Assembly: GCA_023460175.1 (NCBI GenBank) | Contig: JAEWRC010000094.1 | Coordinates: 62,001-126,000 of the forward strand | Direction: 5' to 3' | Length of the DNA: 64,000 bases | Source: Actinomycetes bacterium | GTDB lineage: Bacteria > Actinomycetota > Actinomycetes > Mycobacteriales > Mycobacteriaceae | Part shown: in pieces, positions 25,535-34,608 of the stretch | Layout: every line of letters begins with the position of its first letter | Numbering within the stretch: position 1 is the first letter of the stretch | The notes under the pieces: generated by a model | The model's database searches: none | The model's input: the letters and a program-made list of their open reading frames with translations, nothing else | What the model was told of the DNA's origin: nothing | Translations under genes and position numbers: made by a program

Positions 25535-26442
25535 CGTGCTGCTTCTTTCTGCGTCGAGATCAGCTCTTGGGCGATCTCCTCGCCGACCTTGGTGGCCGCG
25601 GCGGTCATGATGTCCAGATTCCCCGCGTACGGCGGAAGGTAATCCCCGGCGCCCTCGACCTCCACGAAGGTCGTGACGGTGGCGTAGCCGCCGGAGGTCA
25701 CCGACGGCGGATCGAACTGCGGCTCGTTGAGCAACCGGTAGCCGGGCACGTAGGTCTGCACCTCGGCCACGACGTCCTTGATGGACTTGGTGATCGCAGC
25801 CTGATCGGCGTCCTCGGGGATGGCGCAGAAGATGGTGTCGCGCATGATCATTGGCGGATCCGCCGGGTTGAGGATGATGATGGCCTTGCCGCGCCGCGCC
25901 CCGCCGATGGTCTCCACACCCTTACTGGTGGTCTTGGTGAACTCATCGATGTTGGCGCGGGTGCCGGGACCGGCCGAGGCAGACGCGACCGACGCGACGA
26001 TCTCGGCGTAGGGCACCTCCACCGTGCGCGAGACCGCGTACACGATCGGGATGGTGGCCTGGCCGCCGCAGGTGATCATGTTGACGTTCGGCGCCTTGAC
26101 GTGTTCGTGCAGGTTGGCCGGCGGGATGACCGCGGGGCCGACGGCGGCCGGGGTCAGGTCGATGGCCCGGATGCCGGCCTCCTCGTAGCGCGGCGCCGCC
26201 TCCCGGTGGACGTAGGCGCTGGTCGCCTCGAAGACCAGGTCGGGCTTCTCGTCGAGGCCGAGCAGCCAGTCCACGCCCTCGTGGCTGGTCTCCAGGCCGA
26301 GCTTGCGGGCCCGGGCCAGTCCCTCACTCTCGGGGTCGATGCCGACCATCCAACGCGGCTCGAGCAAATCCGAGCGCAGCAGCTTGTACAGCAGGTCGGT
26401 ACTGATGTTTCCCGACCCGACTATCGCAACCGAGGCTTTCAT
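25531..26442 (-). CDS. hsaG: Acylating acetaldehyde/propanal dehydrogenase HsaG
   Basis: This 303-residue protein is the DmpF/BphJ/HsaG type CoA-acylating aldehyde dehydrogenase. It has an N-terminal NAD-binding VGSGNIST motif (residues 8-15), the catalytic cysteine in NMITCGGQATIPIV (Cys125), and the dimerisation segment ASASAGPGTRANIDEF. It oxidises propanal from HsaF to propionyl-CoA with NAD and CoA. It sits between hsaE and hsaF and overlaps hsaF by 4 bp. Length and motifs are normal. The start ATG lies 34 bp after the hsaE stop. Confidence 0.95.
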   Translation of the reverse strand: MKASVAIVGSGNISTDLLYKLLRSDLLEPRWMVGIDPESEGLARARKLGLETSHEGVDWLLGLDEKPDLVFEATSAYVHREAAPRYEEAGIRAIDLTPAAVGPAVIPPANLHEHVKAPNVNMITCGGQATIPIVYAVSRTVEVPYAEIVASVASASAGPGTRANIDEFTKTTSKGVETIGGARRGKAIIILNPADPPMIMRDTIFCAIPEDADQAAITKSIKDVVAEVQTYVPGYRLLNEPQFDPPSVTSGGYATVTTFVEVEGAGDYLPPYAGNLDIMTAAATKVGEEIAQELISTQKEAAR

Positions 26443-26476
26443 GTGTGGACTCCTGCCCGTGTTGAAAAATCGAAGC

Positions 26477-27262
26477 TCATTCGAAAGTCAGTCGTACTGA
26501 ACCTAACCCAGCGAAGTCCGCGACGAAATTGTCGCCCGGACGTGCATCTATCGCACGGGTGCACGACCCCGGCAACACCACGTCACCGGCCTTGAGGCGA
26601 ACCCCGAAGCTGTCCACCTTGCGGGCCAACCACGCGACCGCGGTCACGGGATTTCCCAGCACGGCGTCGCTACGTCCCTCGGCCACCACCTCGCCGTTGC
26701 AGGTCAGCACCGCATCGATGGTGCGGATATCGATGTCCTTGGGCGACACCCGTTCCTTGCCCAACACCCAGCCCGCCGAGGACGCGTTGTCGGCGATCGT
26801 GTCGCACAGCTTGATCTGCCAGTTCTTGATCCGGGTATCGATCAGCTCGATGGACGGGACGAACGCGGCCGTCGCGGCCAGCACGTCGTCCTCGGTGCAA
26901 CCGGCCCCGGGCAGATCGTCGGCGAGGATGAAACCCACCTCGACCTCCACCCGCGGATACAGGAACGCCGAGGTCTTGACGGGGACGTCCTCGAAGACCT
27001 CCATCTCGTCGAGCAGGTGCCCGTAGTCCGGCTCGTCGACGTTCATCATCTTCTGCATGGCCTCGCTGGAGAGCCCCACCTTGTGGCCGACGACCTTGGC
27101 TCCCTCCGCGACGCGCTGGCGGATGTTGAGCAGCTGGATCTCATAGGCGTCGACGACATCGATGTCGGGATTGCCCGCGGTCAACGGGTCGATCGCAATT
27201 CTGCTGCGCTCCGCCTCGGCCAGGTCGGCTGCCAACTCGGCACGGGTCTTGGCGTCGAGCAT
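26477..27262 (-). CDS. hsaE: 2-hydroxypentadienoate/hexadienoate hydratase HsaE
   Basis: This 261-residue protein is a member of the MhpD/BphH/HsaE hydratase family. Family features are VGHKVGLSSEAMQ, the acidic metal-site region near PRVEVEVGF, and the C-terminal VLPGSCTRAIDARPGD. It hydrates 2-hydroxyhexa-2,4-dienoate to 4-hydroxy-2-oxohexanoate, the substrate of HsaF. ATG 27262 (MLDAKTRAEL) is preferred over further upstream starts because it fits the family N-terminus and has GAGGGG upstream. A longer frame would read through the KstR operator. It is divergent from kstD over 72 bp. Confidence 0.93.
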   Translation of the reverse strand: MLDAKTRAELAADLAEAERSRIAIDPLTAGNPDIDVVDAYEIQLLNIRQRVAEGAKVVGHKVGLSSEAMQKMMNVDEPDYGHLLDEMEVFEDVPVKTSAFLYPRVEVEVGFILADDLPGAGCTEDDVLAATAAFVPSIELIDTRIKNWQIKLCDTIADNASSAGWVLGKERVSPKDIDIRTIDAVLTCNGEVVAEGRSDAVLGNPVTAVAWLARKVDSFGVRLKAGDVVLPGSCTRAIDARPGDNFVADFAGLGSVRLTFE

Positions 27263-27319
27263 TTTGTGAATTCCCCTCGCTGCTGTGACCGGGGCAGTTG
27301 TCCGATGACCCGGCAATTC

Positions 27320-27333
27320 TATAACGTGTTCTA
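27320..27333. promoter_or_regulatory. KstR operator overlapping the kstD promoter
   Basis: TATAACGTGTTCTA matches the KstR consensus TnnAACnnGTTnnA at every fixed position. It lies between hsaE (minus) and kstD (plus). TAACGT at 27322-27327 fits a TAnnnT -10 element 7 nt before ATG 27335, so kstD is probably leaderless and KstR would block its -10 directly. The same site may control the divergent hsaEGF operon. Confidence 0.85.
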
Positions 27334-27334
27334 C

Positions 27335-29032
27335 ATGACTGCTCAGGAGTACGACGTCGTCGTGGTCGGCAGTGGCGGAGCCGGCATGGTTGCCGCCCTC
27401 ACCGCTGCCCACCAGGGCCTCTCAACGGTAGTCGTTGAGAAGGCCCCGCACTACGGGGGTTCCACTGCGCGGTCAGGTGGTGGCGTGTGGATCCCGAACA
27501 ACCGGGTTCTGCAGCGCGACGGCGTCACCGACAGCAAGGACGCTGCCCGCACCTACCTGCACACGATCATCGGAGACGTGGTGCCGGCCGAGAAGATCGA
27601 CACCTATCTGGACCGCGGTCCGGAGATGCTCGATTTCGTCCTCGACCACTCGCCGCTGAAGCTGTGCTGGGTGCCCGACTACTCCGACTACTACCCGGAG
27701 ACCGCGGGCGGCCGCGCCGGTGGCCGCTCGGTGGAGCCCAAACCGTTCGACGCCAAGAAGCTCGGCGCCGACCTCGACGGCCTCGAGCCGCCGTACGGCA
27801 AGGTGCCGATGAACATGGTGGTGCTCCAGCAGGACTACGTCCGCCTCAACCAGCTCAAGCGCCATCCGCGCGGCCTGCTACGCAGCCTCAAGGTCGGCGT
27901 CCGCACCATGTGGGCCAACGCCACCGGCAAGAACCTGGTGGGCATGGGCCGCGCGTTGATCGCACCGCTGCGCATCGGGTTGCGCGACGCCGGCGTGCCG
28001 GTCCGGCTCAACACCGCCCTGGCCGACCTCTACATCGAGGACGGCGTGGTCCGCGGCATCTACGTCCGGGACTCGCAAGCAGCAGAATCCGAAGATCCCC
28101 AGCTGATCCGGGCTCGACGAGGGGTGATCCTGTGCAGCGGCGGGTTCGAGCACAACGAGCAGATGCGGGTGAAGTACCAGCGCGCCCCCATCAGCACCGA
28201 GTGGACCGTCGGCGCCAAGGCCAACACGGGTGACGGCATCCTGGCCGCCGAAAAGCTCGGCGCCGCACTGGAAATCATGGAGGACTCGTGGTGGGGTCCG
28301 ACCGTCCCGCTGGTCGACTCCCCGTGGTTCGCGCTGTCCGAACGCAACTCGCCCGGGTCGATCATCGTCAACATGTCCGGCAACCGGTTCATGAACGAGT
28401 CCATGCCCTACGTCGAGGCCTGCCACCACATGTATGGCGGCCAGTACGGCCAGGGTCCCGGCCCGGGCGAGAACATCCCGGCCTGGCTGGTCTTCGACCA
28501 GCGCTACCGCGACCGCTACATCTTCGCGGGCCTGCAGCCGGGACAACGGATCCCGAAGAAGTGGCTGGAGTCCGGCGTCATCGTCTCGGCGCCCACACTC
28601 GACGAGCTGGCCACCAAGGCCGGGCTGCCGGCCGGGGCGTTCAAGGCCACGGTGGACCGCTTCAACGGCTTCGCCCGCTCCGGGGTGGACAAGGACTTCC
28701 GTCGCGGCGAGAGCGCCTACGACCGCTACTACGGCGACCCCACCAACAAGCCCAATCCGAACCTGGGCGAGATCAACCAGGGGCCGTTCTACGCCGCCAA
28801 GCTGGTGCCCGGCGACCTCGGCACCAAGGGCGGCGTCCGCACCGATGTGCACGGCCGCGCACTGCGCGACGACAACTCGGTGATCGAGGGCCTCTACGCG
28901 GCCGGTAATGTCAGCTCGCCGGTCATGGGACACACCTATCCCGGCCCCGGCGGCACCATCGGACCCGCGATGACGTTCGGCTACCTCGCCGCGCTGCACA
29001 TCGCCGGCCAAGCGCACGGCGGAAAGGCCTGA
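27335..29032 (+). CDS. kstD: 3-ketosteroid delta1-dehydrogenase KstD
   Basis: This 565-residue flavoprotein inserts the delta1 double bond into 3-keto-4-ene steroids such as androstenedione, which leads to ring B opening. An N-terminal FAD-binding VVVVGSGGAGMVAAL (residues 8-22) and the substrate-region STARSGGGVWIPNN are clear. The C-terminal GNVSSPVMGHTYPGPGGTIG carries the second FAD contact region of the family. ATG 27335 is chosen because the Rossmann motif follows directly and a TAnnnT element lies just upstream. A frame extending to 27017 would cross hsaE and the operator. It is followed by hsd4B after 1 bp. Confidence 0.96.
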   Translation: MTAQEYDVVVVGSGGAGMVAALTAAHQGLSTVVVEKAPHYGGSTARSGGGVWIPNNRVLQRDGVTDSKDAARTYLHTIIGDVVPAEKIDTYLDRGPEMLDFVLDHSPLKLCWVPDYSDYYPETAGGRAGGRSVEPKPFDAKKLGADLDGLEPPYGKVPMNMVVLQQDYVRLNQLKRHPRGLLRSLKVGVRTMWANATGKNLVGMGRALIAPLRIGLRDAGVPVRLNTALADLYIEDGVVRGIYVRDSQAAESEDPQLIRARRGVILCSGGFEHNEQMRVKYQRAPISTEWTVGAKANTGDGILAAEKLGAALEIMEDSWWGPTVPLVDSPWFALSERNSPGSIIVNMSGNRFMNESMPYVEACHHMYGGQYGQGPGPGENIPAWLVFDQRYRDRYIFAGLQPGQRIPKKWLESGVIVSAPTLDELATKAGLPAGAFKATVDRFNGFARSGVDKDFRRGESAYDRYYGDPTNKPNPNLGEINQGPFYAAKLVPGDLGTKGGVRTDVHGRALRDDNSVIEGLYAAGNVSSPVMGHTYPGPGGTIGPAMTFGYLAALHIAGQAHGGKA

Positions 29033-29033
29033 C

Positions 29034-29894
29034 ATGCCCATCAATCTCGACGAAGCACTCGGCGCCGAACTCGAACCCGTCGAGTTCTCCTGGACCAGCA
29101 ACGACATCCAGCTCTACCACCTGGGCCTGGGCGCCGGCGCCGCGCCGCTGGACCCGCGGGAGCTGCGCTACCTGGTCGACAACACCCCGCAGGTGCTGCC
29201 GACGTTCGGCAACGTCGCGCAGAGCTTCCATCTGACCGATCCGCCGGAGGTGCAGTTCCCCGGGATCGACATCGAGCTGAACAAGGTGCTGCACGCCAGC
29301 GAGGGCATCTCCGCGCCGGGCCCCATCCCGCCGACGGGCACCGCCACGGCGGTCACCCGCTTCACCGACATCTGGGACAAGGGCAAGGCGGCCGTCATCT
29401 GGTCGGAGACCACCGCCACCGCACCCGACGGCACGGTGCTGTGGACCCAGAAGCGGTCGATCTTCGCCCGCGGCGAGGGCGGCTTCGGCGGCGAGCGCGG
29501 CCCGTCCACCTCCGAGACGCTTCCCGACCGGGCTCCCGATCTGGAACTCGACATCGTCACCCTGCCGCAGCAGGCGCTGCTGTACCGGCTCTGCGGGGAC
29601 CGCAATCCGCTGCACTCCGACCCGGAATTCGCTGCGGCCATGGGCTTTCCGCGTCCCATCCTGCACGGGCTGTGCACCTACGGCATGACCTGCAAGGCGC
29701 TCGTCGACAACATCGTGGACGCCGACGCGGCCGCGGTGAAGTCGTACAGCGCCCGGATGGCCGGCGTGGTGTTCCCCGGCGAGACGCTGCGCGCCAACCT
29801 GTGGAAGGACAACGACCGGTTCGTCGGCGCGGTCACCGTGCCCGAACGCGGCGACGAGGTCGTGCTCGCCGGTGTGGAGTTCGTGCCGGCCTGA
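29034..29894 (+). CDS. hsd4B: MaoC-type (R)-enoyl-CoA hydratase Hsd4B
   Basis: This 286-residue double-hotdog hydratase matches Rv3538. The hydratase-2 motif is present in YRLCGDRNPLHSDPEFAA (about 185-202), with catalytic Asp and His, followed by ILHGLCTYG. It probably hydrates a steroid side-chain enoyl-CoA during beta-oxidation. It starts 1 bp after the kstD stop, so the two form a two-gene operon under the same KstR operator. In M. tuberculosis a PPE gene (PPE63) follows; here the next gene is ltp2, convergent over 26 bp. Confidence 0.92.
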   Translation: MPINLDEALGAELEPVEFSWTSNDIQLYHLGLGAGAAPLDPRELRYLVDNTPQVLPTFGNVAQSFHLTDPPEVQFPGIDIELNKVLHASEGISAPGPIPPTGTATAVTRFTDIWDKGKAAVIWSETTATAPDGTVLWTQKRSIFARGEGGFGGERGPSTSETLPDRAPDLELDIVTLPQQALLYRLCGDRNPLHSDPEFAAAMGFPRPILHGLCTYGMTCKALVDNIVDADAAAVKSYSARMAGVVFPGETLRANLWKDNDRFVGAVTVPERGDEVVLAGVEFVPA

Positions 29895-29920
29895 GTTCCC
29901 GGCACAAACCCCGGGCCTAC

Positions 29921-31078
29921 TCAGCCCAGGATCAACCCGGATGTCGGCACCCCGGTGCCCGCGGTGACGAGCACGTGCTCGACGTTGTCCACCTGGTTGA
30001 CCGACGTCCCGCGCAGCTGCCGAACCCCCTCGGCGATCCCGTTCATGCCGTGGATGTAGGCCTCGCCGAGTTGTCCGCCGTGGGTGTTGATGGGCAGCCG
30101 TCCGCCGAGCTCGATGGCGCCGCCCGCGATGAAGTCCTTGGCCTCGCCCTTGCCGCAGAACCCGAGTTCCTCGAGTTGCAGCAGCGTGTACGGGGTGAAG
30201 TGGTCGTAGAGGATCGCCGTCTGGATGTCGGCCGGGGACAGCCCGCTCTGCTGCCACAGCTGCCGGCCCACCAGCCCCATCTCGGGCAGGCCGAGTTCGT
30301 CGCGGTAGTACGAGTACATGGTGAACTGATCGGCCCCGGCGCCCTGCGCGGCGGCCTCGATGATGGCCGGGCGGTGCTTGAGGTCCTTGGCGCGCTCCGG
30401 CGTGGTGACCACGATGGCGACGCCACCGTCGGTTTCCTGGCAGCAGTCCAGCAGCCGCAGCGGTTCGGCGATCCACCGGGAGTTCTGATGGTCCTCGATG
30501 GTGATCGGCTTGCCGTAGAAGTGCGCCTTGGGGTTGTTGGCGGCATGCTTGCGGTCGGCCACTGACACGGCACCGAAATCGGCACTGGTGGCGCCGTATT
30601 CGTGCATGTAGCGTTGCGCGATCATCGCCACCGAGGCCGCCGGTGTGCTCAGCCCGTGCGGGTAGGACCAGCTGTACTCCACCCCGCGGGAATCCGCGTT
30701 CACGGTCAGCCCGGGCATCACCTGACCGAAGCGGAACTCGGAGCGCTCGTTGAAGGCCCGGTAGGCGACGACGACCTCGGCCACCCCGGTCGCCACCGCG
30801 AGCGCGGCCTGCTGGACGGTCGCGGCGGCCGCGCCGCCGCCGTAGCCGATCTGACTGAAGAACTTCAGGTCCCCGATCCCGGTCGAACGGGCCACGGCGG
30901 TCTCCAGGTTGGAGTCCATGGTGAACGTCACCAGACCGTCGACGTCCGACGGCGCCAGCCCCGCGTCATCGAGTGCGTCCAGGACCGCCTCGGCGGCCAA
31001 CCGCAGCTCGCTGCGTCCGGAGTTCTTGGAGAAGTCGGTGGCACCGATGCCGGCGATGGCGGCCTTGCCGGAGAGCAT
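29921..31078 (-). CDS. ltp2: Ltp2, thiolase-fold retro-aldolase for 17-hydroxy steroid CoA
   Basis: This 385-residue protein is of the thiolase/lipid-transfer superfamily (Rv3540c type). Typical segments are AIAGIGATDF at the N-terminus, IGYGGGAAAATVQQAALAVA in the thiolase core and LPINTHGGQLGEAYIHGMNG near the C-terminus. With the DUF35 part of ChsH2, Ltp2 cleaves 17-hydroxy-3-oxo-4-pregnene-20-carboxyl-CoA to androstenedione and propionyl-CoA, the last side-chain step. It is the final gene of the minus-strand operon, and its ATG overlaps the chsH1 stop by one base. Confidence 0.95.
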   Translation of the reverse strand: MLSGKAAIAGIGATDFSKNSGRSELRLAAEAVLDALDDAGLAPSDVDGLVTFTMDSNLETAVARSTGIGDLKFFSQIGYGGGAAAATVQQAALAVATGVAEVVVAYRAFNERSEFRFGQVMPGLTVNADSRGVEYSWSYPHGLSTPAASVAMIAQRYMHEYGATSADFGAVSVADRKHAANNPKAHFYGKPITIEDHQNSRWIAEPLRLLDCCQETDGGVAIVVTTPERAKDLKHRPAIIEAAAQGAGADQFTMYSYYRDELGLPEMGLVGRQLWQQSGLSPADIQTAILYDHFTPYTLLQLEELGFCGKGEAKDFIAGGAIELGGRLPINTHGGQLGEAYIHGMNGIAEGVRQLRGTSVNQVDNVEHVLVTAGTGVPTSGLILG

Positions 31079-31473
31079 CAGCTGTCCCCCAATGTCAGTG
31101 TGGCGGTGGCGATCACGTGGTTACCCAGGCTGTTGGCGCCGGTCACCTTGACCGTCACCAGCTCGCCGTCCACCTCGGTCACCTCGCCCGAGAAGGTCAC
31201 GGTGTCATAGGCGTACCAGGGCACGCCGAGGCGCAGCCCGATGGACTTGATCCGCGCCGAGGGCCCCGCCCAGTCGGTCAGGTAGCGCTGCACCAGTCCG
31301 GTGTCGGTGAGAATGTTGACGAAGATGTCCTTGGACCCCTTGGCCTGCGCCTTGTCCCGGTCGTGGTGCACGTCCTGGTAGTCGCGGGTGGCGATGGCCG
31401 TGGAGACGATGAACGTCGGGTCGCCGTAGATCGCGAGTTCGGGCAGCGCGGTGCCGACTTCGATGGTGCTCAT
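31078..31473 (-). CDS. chsH1: ChsH1, MaoC-like hydratase subunit
   Basis: This 131-residue MaoC-like hotdog protein contains DYQDVHHDRDKAQAKG, the hydratase motif with catalytic Asp-His. It forms a heteromeric hydratase with the N-terminal MaoC part of ChsH2 and hydrates 3-oxo-4,17-pregnadiene-20-carboxyl-CoA. ATG 31473 is used because it overlaps the chsH2 stop as ATGA and gives the family N-terminus. An upstream start at 31503 lies inside chsH2. Size and place correspond to Rv3541c. Confidence 0.94.
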   Translation of the reverse strand: MSTIEVGTALPELAIYGDPTFIVSTAIATRDYQDVHHDRDKAQAKGSKDIFVNILTDTGLVQRYLTDWAGPSARIKSIGLRLGVPWYAYDTVTFSGEVTEVDGELVTVKVTGANSLGNHVIATATLTLGDS

Positions 31474-32417
31474 GCCTCGGGCTCCCATGCGTACAGCGTC
31501 CACGCGGGACTGACGTCACTGTCGGGGAAGTCGATGAAGGTGGCACGCACCGGCATTCCGATCTGCACCTTGTCGGCCTCGACGTTGCGCAGCTCGCCGA
31601 GCATGCGCACGCCCTCGGCCAGTTCGACCAGCGCGATGACGAAGGGCAGGCTGCGCCCCGGGACCTTCGGCGCGTGGTGCACGACGTAGCTGAACACCGT
31701 GCCCGTGCCGGCGGCCACCACGTAGTCGATCGACGCATCTTTGTCCTGCCACACCGCGGGCACCGGCGGGTGTTGCAGCGTGCCGTCGGGGCGCCGCTGG
31801 ATCCGCAGCTCGTGGGCGTTGATCCCGTCCCAGAAGAACTGGGTGTCCCGCGACGACGCCGGGCGCATCAGCTTGTCCGGGTCGAGATCGGCCGGGATCT
31901 CCGGCTTGTCGTCCTCGCGCGGCTTGAACTTCATGATCCGCCAGTCCATCTCGGCGACTTCCTCGTCGCCGACGGTCCAGGTGATCTTCTGGTTGACGAA
32001 GAAGCCCTCACCCAGCGCGGTCTGCTTCGGGCCGACGACGTCGGTGACCTCGGCGCTGATCGCCACCTGCTCGCCCGGCTCGAGATAGCGGTGGTAGGTC
32101 TGCTCGCAGTTGGTGGCCACCACACCGACGTAACCGGCGTTGTCGAACAGGTCCATGATGGCGCCCAGCGGGTCGTCATCGGGGCGAATGCCGCTGAGTC
32201 CCAGCATGGTCCACACCTGGATCATGGCGGGCGGGGCGACGATCCCCGGATGCCCTGCGGCCTTGGCCGCGGCCTCGTCGACGTAGATCGGGTTCTTGTC
32301 CCCGATGGCGTCGACCCAGTGGTGGATCATCGGCTGGTTCACCGGGTCCCGGCCCAGCCGCGGCGCGCTGCGTCCCAACGACGTCAACCGGTCGATGCCG
32401 GCCTGCAGATCGGTCAT
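31470..32417 (-). CDS. chsH2: ChsH2, MaoC-DUF35 fusion subunit
   Basis: This 315-residue protein has two parts. The N-terminal MaoC-like domain (about 1-180) partners ChsH1 in hydration. The C-terminal DUF35/OB-fold part (about 190-315, starting RDTQFFWDGINAHELRIQRR) binds Ltp2 for the retro-aldol step. It corresponds to Rv3542c. A zinc-ribbon cysteine cluster is not seen in the DUF35 part, in line with this subfamily. The ATG shares its A with the chsE2 stop (TGATG). A much longer open frame upstream is the antisense-like shadow of the acyl-CoA dehydrogenase genes and was not used. Confidence 0.95.
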   Translation of the reverse strand: MTDLQAGIDRLTSLGRSAPRLGRDPVNQPMIHHWVDAIGDKNPIYVDEAAAKAAGHPGIVAPPAMIQVWTMLGLSGIRPDDDPLGAIMDLFDNAGYVGVVATNCEQTYHRYLEPGEQVAISAEVTDVVGPKQTALGEGFFVNQKITWTVGDEEVAEMDWRIMKFKPREDDKPEIPADLDPDKLMRPASSRDTQFFWDGINAHELRIQRRPDGTLQHPPVPAVWQDKDASIDYVVAAGTGTVFSYVVHHAPKVPGRSLPFVIALVELAEGVRMLGELRNVEADKVQIGMPVRATFIDFPDSDVSPAWTLYAWEPEA

Positions 32418-33580
32418 CAGCGCGGCACCCGGGGAACCTTGAGGCCCGACGCGGCGATCATCTCGCGCATCACCTCGTTGACGCCGCCGCCGAAGGTGAT
32501 CACCAAGTTGCGCTTGGTCATCTTGTCCAGCCAGTCCAGCAACGCGGCGGTGTGCGGATCGGCCGGATTGCCGTACCTGCCGACGACCTCCTCGGCCAGC
32601 CGGCCGACTTCCTGAATACGTTCGGTGGAGAAGACTTTGGTGGCGGCGGCATCGGCGACGGCGATGGTCTCCCCCGACGCGGCGACCTGCCAGTTGAGCA
32701 GTTCGTTGATCCGCCAGATCGCCTTGATCTGCCCGAGGAGGCGGCGGGCGCCCTCCTGCTCGATCGGCACGACCCCGTCGGATCCGGGCTGGGCCGCCCA
32801 TTCGGAGACCTGGTCGTAGATCCCGGCGACGCGTCCGGCCGGGCCGAGACCCACGCGCTCGTGGTTGAGCTGGGTGGTGATCAGCTTCCAGCCGCCGTTC
32901 TCCTCGCCGACGAGCATGTCGGCGGGTACCCGCACGTCGTTGTAGTACGACGCGTTGGTGTGGTGCGCCCCGTCGGACAGGATGATCGGCGTCCAGGAGT
33001 AGCCGGGATCCTTGGTGTCGACGATGAGGATCGAGATCCCCTTGTGCTTGGCGGCATCCGGATCGGTCCGGCAGGCCAGCCAGATGTAGTCGGCGTCGTG
33101 CGCGCCGGTGGTCCACATCTTCTGCCCGTTCACGATGTATTCGTCGCCGTGGCGCACCGCGGTGGTCCGCAGCGATGCCAGGTCGGTGCCGGCCTCGGGC
33201 TCGGAGTAGCCGATCGCGAAATGCACGTCGCCGGTGAGGATTCCGGGCAGGAACTTCTTCTTCTGTTCCTCGGTGCCGTGCACCTGCAGCGTCGGGCCGA
33301 CGGTCTGCAACGTGACCATCGGCAGCGGAACATCGGCGCGGTTGGCCTCGTTGACGAAGATCTGCTGCTCGATGGGGCCGAACCCGAGACCGCCGTACTC
33401 CTTGGGCCAGCCCACCCCGAGCTTGCCGTCCGAACCCATCCGCTTGATCACCGCGCGGTAGGCCTCGTTGTGCCGGTCGGACTCCATCGCCGCGGCCTCT
33501 TCGGGCGTGATGAGAGTCGAAAAGTATTCCCGCAGTTCGGCTTGCAGGGCCCGCTGCTCGGGCGTCAGCTCGATGAACAT
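32417..33580 (-). CDS. chsE2: ChsE2 (FadE29), acyl-CoA dehydrogenase subunit
   Basis: This 387-residue acyl-CoA dehydrogenase shows GYSEPEAGTDLASL (FAD-contact motif, about 124-137), GQKMWTTGAHDADYIWL and the C-terminal GGGVNEVMREMIA. ChsE2 forms an alpha2beta2 enzyme with ChsE1 that dehydrogenates 3-oxo-4-pregnene-20-carboxyl-CoA. It corresponds to Rv3543c. ATG 33580 follows the chsE1 TAA stop directly (TAAATG). Length is normal for a full-size FadE. Confidence 0.95.
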   Translation of the reverse strand: MFIELTPEQRALQAELREYFSTLITPEEAAAMESDRHNEAYRAVIKRMGSDGKLGVGWPKEYGGLGFGPIEQQIFVNEANRADVPLPMVTLQTVGPTLQVHGTEEQKKKFLPGILTGDVHFAIGYSEPEAGTDLASLRTTAVRHGDEYIVNGQKMWTTGAHDADYIWLACRTDPDAAKHKGISILIVDTKDPGYSWTPIILSDGAHHTNASYYNDVRVPADMLVGEENGGWKLITTQLNHERVGLGPAGRVAGIYDQVSEWAAQPGSDGVVPIEQEGARRLLGQIKAIWRINELLNWQVAASGETIAVADAAATKVFSTERIQEVGRLAEEVVGRYGNPADPHTAALLDWLDKMTKRNLVITFGGGVNEVMREMIAASGLKVPRVPR

Positions 33581-34576
33581 TTACGCTCCCACCAGGTCGA
33601 GGCGATGCGAGGGCCCGCCCAACAGCCGGGTCAGGTCCTTGATCGAGGAGTAGTAGCGGTCCATCGGGTAGGTGATGTCCATGCCCATGCCGCCGTGCAG
33701 GTGATGGCAGATCCGCATGGCCGGCGGCGCCTGCGAGGCCAACCAGTAGCCCAGCACGGCCAGGTCCGCCTCGGCGTCGAGGCCCTCGGCCAGCCGCCAG
33801 GTCACCGAGTTCGACACCAACGAGATGGTGCGCGAGGCGATGTAGACCTCCGACAGTTGCGCGGCCACCGTCTGGAACGTCGACAGCGGTCGCCCGAACT
33901 GCTCGCGGGTGGCCACGTAGTCGGCGGTCAACCGCAGCGCCCCGGCGACCAGGCCCGCGGCGAACGCGCCGATCGCCGCCAAGGCCAACTGGTTGACGCG
34001 TTCCGCGGTCGCCCCGTCGAGGACGTCGGCCTCGGCGTCGGCGAACACCACGACGAACTCGTCGGACCCGTTGGCCGTCGGCGTCCGGGTCACCGACACA
34101 CCGGCGGCATCCCCCGCGACCACGGCCACCCCGGTGTCGGCGGTGACCACGATCCACTGCGCCTGATCCGCATACGCCACACCGGTTTTGGTGCCGGTGA
34201 GCCGCCCGGCGCTCAGCCGGACGGTGGGGTGCGGCGGCAGCGCGGCACCGGGCTCGTTGAGCGCCGCGGTCAACACCCCACCCTTGCCGAACTCGGCCAG
34301 ATAGCGGTCCTGCTGCGCCTCGGAGGCCAGGTCGAGCAGCGGCAGCAGCCCCAGGCCGAGGGTCGCCAGCGCGGGACTCACCATGCCGTGACGGCCGATC
34401 TCGGTCAGCGCCGTGGCGATCTCCGGCAGACCGAGGCCGTCGCCGCCGAGGCGCTCGGGCAGGCCGAGCGCGGTGACCCCGCCGTCCACGAGGGCCTGCC
34501 AGTTGTTATCCCGGCCCAGGACGGAGGTGACAACGTCGGCGACAGCCTGCTGGCCTTCGTCCGGACTGAAATCCAC
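33581..34576 (-). CDS. chsE1: ChsE1 (FadE28), acyl-CoA dehydrogenase partner subunit
   Basis: This 331-residue shorter acyl-CoA dehydrogenase subunit has REQFGRPLSTFQTVAAQLSE and HHLHGGMGMDITYPM, the C-terminal helical-domain motifs of the family. It pairs with ChsE2 to oxidise the three-carbon steroid side chain. It corresponds to Rv3544c. GTG 34576 is chosen because AAGGAG lies 8 nt upstream and the N-terminus VDFSPDEGQQ fits. A longer frame to 35038 would overlap cyp125. It is the first gene of the chsE1-chsE2-chsH2-chsH1-ltp2 run and begins 32 bp after the cyp125 stop. Confidence 0.94.
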   Translation of the reverse strand: MDFSPDEGQQAVADVVTSVLGRDNNWQALVDGGVTALGLPERLGGDGLGLPEIATALTEIGRHGMVSPALATLGLGLLPLLDLASEAQQDRYLAEFGKGGVLTAALNEPGAALPPHPTVRLSAGRLTGTKTGVAYADQAQWIVVTADTGVAVVAGDAAGVSVTRTPTANGSDEFVVVFADAEADVLDGATAERVNQLALAAIGAFAAGLVAGALRLTADYVATREQFGRPLSTFQTVAAQLSEVYIASRTISLVSNSVTWRLAEGLDAEADLAVLGYWLASQAPPAMRICHHLHGGMGMDITYPMDRYYSSIKDLTRLLGGPSHRLDLVGA

Positions 34577-34608
34577 CCGAATACTCCTTGATTCGACTTG
34601 GGTTCGCG

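Noticed and set aside
32418..34157. N-terminal extension of chsH2
   Set aside because: The extension is out of frame with chsE2 and chsE1 and is Arg/Gly-rich. ATG 32417 gives the family N-terminus and overlaps the chsE2 stop.
32552..34591. Long plus-strand open frame opposite chsE2 and chsE1
   Set aside because: It is antisense to clearly real acyl-CoA dehydrogenase genes and has no recognisable protein features.
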